The translations under genes were made by a program, and so were the position numbers. A stretch of 6,112 nt of DNA from Bacteroidota bacterium. Its GTDB lineage: Bacteria; Bacteroidota; Bacteroidia; NS11-12g; UBA955. The notes beneath the pieces are model-generated. The model worked only from the letters and a program-made list of their open reading frames with translations, searched no databases and was not told where the DNA came from. The stretch spans positions 1 through 6,112 of the forward strand of contig CANFUB010000168.1 in NCBI GenBank assembly GCA_947450015.1. Direction: 5' to 3'. Below, one piece after another: positions 1-5,805 of the stretch; the first letter of the stretch is position 1; the number at the start of each line of letters is the position of its first letter.

Positions 1-2
1 GC

Positions 3-692
3 ACCACACAAGTGTTTGGTGTAAACGCTTGGTTCAAGCCCTTTAAATTTGCTTTCTCAACCTTCACATTTGCTTGGGCCATGGCTTGGTATTGCGCTTA
101 CTTACCAAATTTCAATATTACCTTGTTCAATTGGTCGGTGATTATTTTGTTGGGTTTTGAAATTTTCTACATTGCTTTTCAGGCAGGCAAAGGTCAACTT
201 TCGCATTACAATTTAAGCACACCTGTATACGCCACCTTGTATTCTTTAATGGCCTTGGCAGCCACTTTGGTGACACTTTATACAGCCTATGTAGGGTTTT
301 TATTTTTTACAACTTCATTTCCTGAGTTACCTACTTATTACGTTTGGGCCATTCGTTTGGGCATGCTTATTTTTGTAATTTTTTCTTTTGAGGGTTTTGC
401 AATGGGCTCCAGACTCAACCACAGTGTTGGGGCCTTAAACGATAATTCAAATTTATTCATCATGGGTTGGAGCAAGACGGTAGGCGATTTAAGAGTCGCA
501 CACTTCATCGGGATGCATGCCTTACAAGTGTTGCCCATACTCTCCTATTACCTCTTAAAAAACACAAAACTTACCATCGGTCTTTCTGTTGTATACGGTT
601 TATTGGCTTTAGCAACACTGGTGCAAGCAATGCAAGGCAAGCCATTGGTGAAGGGCAAGACTCCAACTGAAATAGAAAATACGTCCAACTAA
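3..692 (+). CDS. Conserved multi-pass membrane protein of unknown function (5' end missing)
   Basis: The reading frame is open to the left edge (…T-T-Q before V-F-G-V-N-A-W). The GTG at position 12 is therefore most likely an internal valine and the true start lies outside the window. Counting from that GTG, hydrophobic stretches at about residues 13-30, 38-57, 73-99, 109-130, 162-182 and 187-206 suggest six transmembrane helices in the inner membrane. Polar motifs between them look like family hallmarks: Q57-A-G-K-G followed by S64-H65-Y66-N67, N136-H137-S138-V139-G140, and a strong block G158-D159-L160-R161-V162-A163-H164-F165 with H169 and Q172. From memory, similar blocks (SH-N, H-VG, GDLRVAHF-GLHALQ) recur in uncharacterised bacterial membrane proteins, but I know of no assigned function. 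The conserved histidines could bind metal or haem; that is inference. The polar C-terminal tail is short. The 123-nt gap downstream shows no convincing terminator. Confidence 0.85.
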   Translation, partial: TTQVFGVNAWFKPFKFAFSTFTFAWAMAWYCAYLPNFNITLFNWSVIILLGFEIFYIAFQAGKGQLSHYNLSTPVYATLYSLMALAATLVTLYTAYVGFLFFTTSFPELPTYYVWAIRLGMLIFVIFSFEGFAMGSRLNHSVGALNDNSNLFIMGWSKTVGDLRVAHFIGMHALQVLPILSYYLLKNTKLTIGLSVVYGLLALATLVQAMQGKPLVKGKTPTEIENTSN

Positions 693-815
693 CGAAAAGG
701 AAAAATCAATACAGTTTAACTGCTTTCATTTTCAAAAGATTTTACACTTCAAAACAGTCGAAAAATTTGACGTCTATTCACTTTAACAAAAACCAACTGA
801 ACTAAACATCAAAGC

Positions 816-1364
816 ATGGAATTTCAGACCGTAATTATAGAAACAAATCGATTGGTCTTGAAAGGGTTTACACCCCAAGACATGACCCATCTTTTTACTA
901 ACTATTCGCCAACAGAAGTGTCCGAATTATTAGGACACCAAAATGAAGAAGAGTATTTGAAAGAAAAAAGTAAAGTAGACAATGGCTATGCCACTTATAA
1001 CAGAACCTTCCTCGTTTTCTTAATGGTAGAAAAAACATCGCATACTGTGATAGGCCGGTGCGGACTGCATAACTGGAACACCGACCACCACCGCGCAGAG
1101 ATCGGTTACCACATGGTGCTTGAAAACTACAAGCGCCAAGGTTTCATGAGCGAAGCAGTGACTGCCATTATTGACCATGGCTTTAAGGAATTGAAGTTGC
1201 ACCGCATTGAAGCCTTGGTAGGCCGCACCAATACAGCCTCTTTGAGAATCATAGTAAAACAAGGTTTTGTAGAAGAAGGACTGCTAAGACAACATTATTT
1301 TATAAATGGTGTCTATGAAGATTCAGTGATGTTTTCAAAATTAGCGGATGAACATTTTAAATAG
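816..1364 (+). CDS. GNAT family N-acetyltransferase (RimJ/RimL-type, Acetyltransf_3)
   Basis: This 182-residue protein has the usual length and order of the RimJ/RimL-like branch of the GNAT superfamily, cytosolic enzymes that move an acetyl group from acetyl-CoA to an amine, often a protein N-terminus or a small molecule. Residues 9-20 (ETNRLVLKGFTP) match the typical N-terminal strand. Residues 78-82 (VIGRCGL) and 95-101 (EIGYHMV) are the central strands. Residues 105-114 (YKRQGFMSEA) form the acetyl-CoA pyrophosphate loop of motif A, in the variant where the last Gly/Ala is Met. N139 with S142, then G150-F151 and E154-G155, match the N-x-x-S…GF…EG motif B. The ending (G-V-Y-E-D-S-V-M-F-S-K-L) is also typical. 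The ATG at 816 puts the first strand at the expected distance from the N-terminus; no Shine-Dalgarno is visible, as is usual in Bacteroidota. The substrate cannot be predicted; it is not distinguishable as RimI, RimJ or RimL proper. It is probably co-transcribed with the gene 8 nt downstream. Confidence 0.93.
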   Translation: MEFQTVIIETNRLVLKGFTPQDMTHLFTNYSPTEVSELLGHQNEEEYLKEKSKVDNGYATYNRTFLVFLMVEKTSHTVIGRCGLHNWNTDHHRAEIGYHMVLENYKRQGFMSEAVTAIIDHGFKELKLHRIEALVGRTNTASLRIIVKQGFVEEGLLRQHYFINGVYEDSVMFSKLADEHFK

Positions 1365-1372
1365 TAAGTAAC

Positions 1373-1645
1373 ATGTCAAAATTTTTCGAAATCATTGCTT
1401 GGCTGCAAATCGTGGCTTCTCCTTTGCTTATCGGCCTGGGCATTGGCGCTTACTTGTATTACAAAAACCCAACCATTGGTTTCCTAATTCTAGCGATTGC
1501 ATTGGGTCTGATTGGTTTTATAATTGGTATTTTATGGGCCAACAAAGTTTGGAAAACAAAAGGCACTCTATGGTTTATCTCCCATGTGAATGCTTCGCCA
1601 GATTTAGATAACCTTAAGCGAGATAAAGTAAATGAAGAACTTTAG
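1373..1645 (+). CDS. Small two-helix membrane protein, function unknown
   Basis: This 90-residue protein starts 8 nt after the acetyltransferase stop. Hydrophobic segments at about residues 8-29 and 33-55 are joined by a short turn (YYKNPT), giving a helical hairpin in the inner membrane. A basic patch follows the second helix (W-A-N-K-V-W-K-T-K-G, about 55-64), then a polar tail ending in acidic and lysine-rich residues (D-L-D-N-L-K-R-D-K-V-N-E-E-L). By the positive-inside rule both ends probably face the cytoplasm. Short proteins of this build with a W-K-x-x-G-T element after the second helix are, from memory, common as hypotheticals in Bacteroidota; I cannot assign a function. Its stop codon lies inside the next gene (14-nt overlap), so the two are very likely translated from one message and may be translationally coupled. 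The coding frame is favoured over an overlapping +1 ORF by its coherent membrane pattern and close packing with its neighbours. Confidence 0.8.
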   Translation: MSKFFEIIAWLQIVASPLLIGLGIGAYLYYKNPTIGFLILAIALGLIGFIIGILWANKVWKTKGTLWFISHVNASPDLDNLKRDKVNEEL

Positions 1646-2366
1646 TAAAACATCCTTGAGGAAATTAACTATCCTATTAAATATTCTTTGTTTGACATCC
1701 CTAACGTATGGACAAAAATTCATGATAGTAAATGGAGACACATTGCCTCTTAGAGATGAAATGGAAGTGCTTGAAACTGGCGATACCATTTACCATGGCG
1801 CTTGCAGAACTTTTGAAAAAATAAAAGGTCAAATTGTCAATCAATCTGATGAGCAATGTTTACGTCAAGGACCGTGGATAATAACCGACAGCGCAGGTAA
1901 TTATTGGTCGGGCAACTTTAAAGACAATAACAAAGAAGGAATTTGGAAACTATTTAACAAAACTGGAAAATTACTGAAAGAGACTGAGCATGTTTCTTTC
2001 GGGAATGACCAATACTTGGTAAAGGAAATTGATTATGTAAGTGGAACACCCGTTACGCTTCTTGACAAAATATTTCTGGCCTTTTATATCAAGCATCTAG
2101 TGGCCATAATGGTTATTCTTTTTGTCACTTTTTTTGGAAGAATGTTTATTAATAGCAGCATTTACAACAGAGAAAATGGAACAAATTTTGGCGTCTTGTT
2201 TCCAAAAAACTATGGACATACTTTACTTTGCACTTTTACGTTTTGGTTTGCTCATTACAAACCAGAAAACAGGAGACTTGTAATCATAAGTAATACAATG
2301 TCTATAATTGGATTGAGTATTTTATTTGGCTTATTCATCGGACTAGTAATTACAGGAGAAATATAA
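1632..2366 (+). CDS. Exported/membrane protein with MORN-like segment and C-terminal helices, function unknown
   Basis: The protein is 244 residues. Residues 1-28 form a signal peptide (K/R-rich start, hydrophobic 12-26, T-Y-G-Q at the likely cleavage site). This supports the ATG at 1632 although it overlaps the upstream gene by 14 nt; the next ATG (1722) would remove the signal. Residues about 78-118 (RQGPW…YWSGNFKDNNKEGIW…GKLLKE) resemble a pair of MORN/YwqK-type repeats (G-x-W…Y-x-G-x-F-K-x-N-x-x-x-G-x-W), seen in many Bacteroidota surface proteins. C58 and C76 could form a disulfide. After this, strong hydrophobic stretches at about 146-170 and 214-241 enclose a polar region with a weaker hydrophobic patch near 195-207, so the C-terminal half is membrane-embedded. 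The likely topology is a periplasmic MORN-like domain tethered by two or three helices. I recognise no characterised family. The intergenic region downstream holds a new promoter, so this gene probably ends the cluster. Confidence 0.78.
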   Translation: MKNFSKTSLRKLTILLNILCLTSLTYGQKFMIVNGDTLPLRDEMEVLETGDTIYHGACRTFEKIKGQIVNQSDEQCLRQGPWIITDSAGNYWSGNFKDNNKEGIWKLFNKTGKLLKETEHVSFGNDQYLVKEIDYVSGTPVTLLDKIFLAFYIKHLVAIMVILFVTFFGRMFINSSIYNRENGTNFGVLFPKNYGHTLLCTFTFWFAHYKPENRRLVIISNTMSIIGLSILFGLFIGLVITGEI

Positions 2367-2383
2367 ATAAGAATTTAATTTTA

Positions 2384-2391
2384 TACTTTTG
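2384..2391 (+). promoter_or_regulatory. Candidate Bacteroidota -7 promoter element (TAnnTTTG)
   Basis: The octamer TACTTTTG fits the Bacteroidota housekeeping sigma -7 consensus TAnnTTTG exactly. It lies in the 106-nt gap before the 1060-residue surface enzyme, which would give that gene its own transcript with a leader of roughly 75 nt. A clear -33 TTTG box is not visible at the expected distance upstream, so this is a half-supported promoter. Confidence 0.5.
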
Positions 2392-2472
2392 TATTGTCGC
2401 TAGCCATTTGCAGAAAATCCCCTTCAAATTTCAAGCGCAAAATATTTAACTTTTAAAAACAACCCATACTGA

Positions 2473-5400
2473 ATGAAAAAATACACCCTTCATTTGCTTT
2501 GTCTACTTTTTATAAATTTTAATGCAATTGGTCAAACACCAGCAGGCGCTGTTGCTGCTAATCCAAATACCATTTATTACGCAGGTGGCAGCTGTAAATT
2601 TTACGACATCAACGACAACCTGCTGCTTTCTGTCGATGCGACAGAGGCGGGCTGGTCGGCCACCCCTGCCAAAACCGCTTGGGCGGTGGTAACGCCAAGC
2701 AATGGCGGTTATTTTGAATTTCCAAATTACACCAACAATGCCCCAACATGCAATATTCCACAATACTTGCAACCCTTCTGGAAATCCGATACCATATTTA
2801 ATGAATTGGTGCTCTTAAATGGGGTTAACACCTCTGCCAATTTAATGTTCAAACCTCAAAAAATAATTGCAGTTACCAACTACGATTTTTCTCAAACCTT
2901 TATACAAAATACAGATTATTCTGTTAGCGGTTCTACAATTAAACAACTCAGCACAAAGGTGTCTTCATCGGTCGCTATCGTTGCTGGCAAAAAAGGCAAT
3001 GGTCAACCCAACGGCCTCATGAATACCAAACCAGCTTCATGGACTTGCGTTACCTATATTCCTGATAGAACCAATTGGAACGGCTCAAATTTACTCGGCT
3101 ATAAAGGCAATTTATTGCCGAAAACAATGGCCAAATTAAAGGCCGCACAAGCTGTTACCATCGAAGCTTATGGCATGAGTATTACAGCAGGTTTAAATGT
3201 GAGCGGTTTTGCCGGTGACGATAAAAATTTTACACCTACTAAACCTTATATGCATAGCTATGTTGATTTATTGGAAAATGCCTTGGAAGCAAGATTTGGT
3301 TCTAACATTACCATGATCAATGGTTCATGTGGTGGTAAGATGGTGGCTTGGATTGATCAATATTGCGAAAGCATGGTGGTACCCAATGTGCCCGACCTTG
3401 TTATTTTAGACATGGGCATGAATGATATTTGGGGGACAACTAGCAATGCGGCCTTTAAAGTCAGTATGCAATCTTGTATCAACAAAATAAAAACAGCAAA
3501 CCCCAATACCGAATTTATACTTATTGGCAATATGTTGCCCGATGTCAATTCTCAAGGCGCACCTTCAAATGGCGATGTTTTAATGTATGGGTTTTTAACT
3601 CAATTAAAAAATCTTGAAACCACAGGCATTGCCGTTTTCGATATGACCACCCTAAGCGATTCAATCTACAAAAGAAAGGGACCAGCCCATTGTCTATCAA
3701 ATTCATTGCATCCCAATGATTATTTAGCACGATGGTATGCGCAAGGATTATCGGCACTTTTTAACGATGGTAGTATAGTGAACACAAGTGCTAAAAAATA
3801 CTTTGTAAATACCACAGGAAACAATACAGATGGTTTAAGCATTGCGAGCGCTTGGACCAGTTTAGATAAAATCAATACCAAACAATTTAATCCAGGTGAC
3901 ACCATTGTTTTTGAAGGTGGAAAATCATTTACTGGTAATCTTGAATTTGATCAATTAGATGGCAACTCAGTGGCAAAACCAATCGTGCTAACAACCTATG
4001 GAAGTGGACAGGCAAACATTAACACCGCTGTAACTACCAAATGTGGATTCAAGGCCATCAACACGCAAGGATTTCATATCAGCAACCTTAAATTCACAGG
4101 ACCAGGTAATGGTACCCAAAAAGACATTGATGGCATTTTATTTTATACCACCAATCCCACTGGTTATTTAAGTAATATCGTTTTAAAAAATTGTGAGGTC
4201 AGTGGTTTTGGTTATTGCGGTATTCGGTTTTATTCTAATTGGGATGCCAATGTAAAGGCAGGCTACAAAGAAGTATTAATTGACCGATGCAAAGTGCATG
4301 ATTGCCGCGAAAATGGTATCGTTACTTTTGGATATGATGTACAAAGCACCAATTTTTACCATCACAAAAAATTTACTTTAAAAAATACTGAGGTATACAA
4401 TATCTCAGGCTATGCAGCCGCAACTCATAAAGGCAGTGGCATTGTGTTATCTCAAATTGATTCTAGTACCATTGAAAGTTGCGTGGCCTATAATACAGGT
4501 ACTGCCAATACTGCTTGCGGTGGACCAGGGGGCATTTGGGTTTGGGCGGCCAATGCCATTACCATACAATATTGCGAAAGTCATCACAACTCATCTGGAG
4601 GAACAGGGGGATGCGATGGCTTAGGATTTGATTTGGATGGCGGTGTTACCAATTCCATTTTACAATATTGCTATGCACACGATAACGATGGTGCTGGCTA
4701 TTTGCTTGGTAATTTTGATGGTGCGCGACCATGGGGCAACAACATTGTACGTTATTGTATTAGTGCTAACGATGCAAGAACAAACAATTCGGCGGTTACA
4801 CTTTTTACAGCACCTAACACGCAATGGAATGGTTTAAAATTTTACAACAATACCATTTATTTAACCCCTTCTGCAAAGAATAAATACAGCACATTTGGCG
4901 CCTTTCAAATGAGCGATTACGGCACCACTATGGCCGGTGTTGAATGCTACAATTCCATTTTTTATACCACAGGTGGTTTGCCTTTGTTAAATGTGCCCAA
5001 CACCTTTGTATCACAAGCGCCTAAATTCATTGGCAATTTATACTACACCAATGGTGATGCCTTTTCAATTACTTATGGCAGTGCATATAATACCCTTTCA
5101 AACTTTAGAAATGCTGGTGTGAATTGTGAAAAAATGGGAAGTACCAATACTGGGATTGAAGGCCAACCACTTTTACTGAATACCAATAAAAACCCCTACA
5201 CTGTTTTTCCTTTACCCACCGACTCTTTGAATGCCTTTCGTTTTTCGGCTTTATCGCCATGCAGAAATGCTGGCTTAGATTTAAAAACGAGCTTTGGTAT
5301 TGACATGGGTACACGAGACTATTGGGGGAATACCCTAAAAAACGAAAATGCCTTTGACATTGGTGCCTTTGAATGGAAAAACCCAAGCAATGGAATCGCT

Positions 5401-5655
5401 TCTAGTAACTTAACAGGTTGTGTAATCTATCCCAATCCTATAAAGAACGAAGCTTTCATCATTGATCTGCCAGTTCAAAACAGCGCCAATACAATCCTTG
5501 AACTTTTTGATGTCACAGGAAAAACATGGATAACACAAATTTTATCTGTGGGTTTAAATAAAATAGAAACACAAGCTTTGCCACCGGGTTTGTATTCTAT
5601 CAAAATTACAGATGGCAGCCAATTTCAAACTTATAAAATTATGAAGCTTGAATAA
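2473..5655 (+). CDS. Secreted SGNH-hydrolase/parallel beta-helix fusion protein with T9SS type A sorting domain
   Basis: This 1060-residue protein is built in modules. Residues 1-21 are a signal peptide (MKKYTLHLL…NAIGQ). Residues about 22-220 are an N-terminal region, perhaps a beta-sandwich, that I cannot name. Residues about 222-435 are an SGNH-hydrolase fold: block I G234-M-S236-I-T with S236 as nucleophile, block II N283-G-S-C-G287-G, block III G315-M-N317-D (oxyanion hole) and block V N410-S-L-H413-P. Residues about 441-975 form a right-handed parallel beta-helix, opening with Y-F-V-N…P474-G-D-T-I-V-F-E-G-G and ending in D-Y-W-G-N…F-D-I-G-A-F-E-W, features seen in pectate-lyase-like Bacteroidota proteins. 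Residues about 983-1060 are a T9SS type A sorting domain (Y986-P-N-P989 … L-P-P-G-L-Y-S-I-K-I … K). The protein should cross the inner membrane by Sec and the outer membrane by T9SS, then be released or anchored at the surface. The likely role is polysaccharide de-acylation (esterase) combined with lyase-type cleavage or glycan binding; the substrate is unknown. Only the fold and location are secure. Codon use shifts in one GC-rich patch near 2641-2700. Confidence 0.92.
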   Translation: MKKYTLHLLCLLFINFNAIGQTPAGAVAANPNTIYYAGGSCKFYDINDNLLLSVDATEAGWSATPAKTAWAVVTPSNGGYFEFPNYTNNAPTCNIPQYLQPFWKSDTIFNELVLLNGVNTSANLMFKPQKIIAVTNYDFSQTFIQNTDYSVSGSTIKQLSTKVSSSVAIVAGKKGNGQPNGLMNTKPASWTCVTYIPDRTNWNGSNLLGYKGNLLPKTMAKLKAAQAVTIEAYGMSITAGLNVSGFAGDDKNFTPTKPYMHSYVDLLENALEARFGSNITMINGSCGGKMVAWIDQYCESMVVPNVPDLVILDMGMNDIWGTTSNAAFKVSMQSCINKIKTANPNTEFILIGNMLPDVNSQGAPSNGDVLMYGFLTQLKNLETTGIAVFDMTTLSDSIYKRKGPAHCLSNSLHPNDYLARWYAQGLSALFNDGSIVNTSAKKYFVNTTGNNTDGLSIASAWTSLDKINTKQFNPGDTIVFEGGKSFTGNLEFDQLDGNSVAKPIVLTTYGSGQANINTAVTTKCGFKAINTQGFHISNLKFTGPGNGTQKDIDGILFYTTNPTGYLSNIVLKNCEVSGFGYCGIRFYSNWDANVKAGYKEVLIDRCKVHDCRENGIVTFGYDVQSTNFYHHKKFTLKNTEVYNISGYAAATHKGSGIVLSQIDSSTIESCVAYNTGTANTACGGPGGIWVWAANAITIQYCESHHNSSGGTGGCDGLGFDLDGGVTNSILQYCYAHDNDGAGYLLGNFDGARPWGNNIVRYCISANDARTNNSAVTLFTAPNTQWNGLKFYNNTIYLTPSAKNKYSTFGAFQMSDYGTTMAGVECYNSIFYTTGGLPLLNVPNTFVSQAPKFIGNLYYTNGDAFSITYGSAYNTLSNFRNAGVNCEKMGSTNTGIEGQPLLLNTNKNPYTVFPLPTDSLNAFRFSALSPCRNAGLDLKTSFGIDMGTRDYWGNTLKNENAFDIGAFEWKNPSNGIASSNLTGCVIYPNPIKNEAFIIDLPVQNSANTILELFDVTGKTWITQILSVGLNKIETQALPPGLYSIKITDGSQFQTYKIMKLE

Positions 5656-5657
5656 AG

Positions 5658-5696
5658 AAAAACTTTGCCAATCGGCAAAATATTGGCTTGGTTTTT
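5658..5696 (+). terminator. Rho-independent-type terminator after the surface enzyme gene
   Basis: An imperfect inverted repeat begins 2 nt after the stop codon. AAAAAC (5658-5663) and GCCAAT (5667-5672) pair with ATTGGC (5682-5687) and GTTTTT (5691-5696), separated by a 3x3 internal loop and capped by a 9-nt loop. The descending arm ends in a T-run and the ascending arm in an A-run, so it could also stop transcription from the other side. An alternative hairpin TTTGCC-AATC-GGCAAA (5664-5679) overlaps it and excludes the inner stem. The stem is only moderately GC-rich, so strength is uncertain. Confidence 0.6.
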
Positions 5697-5714
5697 AGTC
5701 TGAAATATTTGGAG

Positions 5715-5768
5715 AAATGAACGCCAAAATAACTGGTTGATATACTTCAAATAAAAAAGCGTTCATTT
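5715..5768. repeat. 10-bp perfect inverted repeat flanking a 34-nt spacer
   Basis: AAATGAACGC (5715-5724) and its exact reverse complement GCGTTCATTT (5759-5768) enclose 34 AT-rich nucleotides. They sit between the terminator of the surface enzyme gene and the ATG at 5806. This could be a long-looped RNA structure, a second terminator-like element, or paired protein-binding half-sites controlling the downstream gene. No known operator is recognised. Confidence 0.5.
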
Positions 5769-5805
5769 ACTAATTAACTTATTAATACTTTTAACCATCA
5801 ATCAA

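Noticed and set aside
12..14. GTG as the start codon of the first gene
   Set aside because: The frame stays open upstream to the window edge, and the residues around it (T-T-Q-V-F-G-V-N-A-W-F-K-P) look like the inside of a conserved N-terminal motif, so the gene is cut rather than starting here.
723..738. CTTT…AAAG as a terminator hairpin after the first membrane protein gene
   Set aside because: Four A/T-dominated pairs around a long loop with no following T-run are too weak to call.
766..795. TTTGAC at 766-771 as a promoter -33/-35 box for the acetyltransferase cluster
   Set aside because: No TAnnTTTG or TATAAT-like element lies at a suitable distance downstream, so no promoter could be supported in the 693-815 gap.
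1399..1611. Overlapping +1 ORF of 70 codons inside the two-helix protein gene
   Set aside because: It has no coherent hydrophobic or domain pattern and lies wholly within the better-supported frame; likewise all minus-strand ORFs lie antisense within the larger coding genes.
3358..4580. 14-bp direct repeat CAATATTGCGAAAG (3358-3371 and 4567-4580)
   Set aside because: Both copies code the peptide QYCES in unrelated domains (SGNH and beta-helix) and have no flanking similarity; probably chance plus codon bias.
5717..5740. Seven-codon ORF (MNAKITG) as a leader peptide before the 5806 gene
   Set aside because: The GGAG before its ATG is too close (2 nt), Bacteroidota do not rely on such sites, and its ATG is simply part of the inverted-repeat arm.
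5786..5793. TACTTTTA as the -7 promoter box of the 5806 gene
   Set aside because: The last base departs from TAnnTTTG, no -33 box is visible, and it lies only about 12 nt before the ATG, so it was not listed as a feature.
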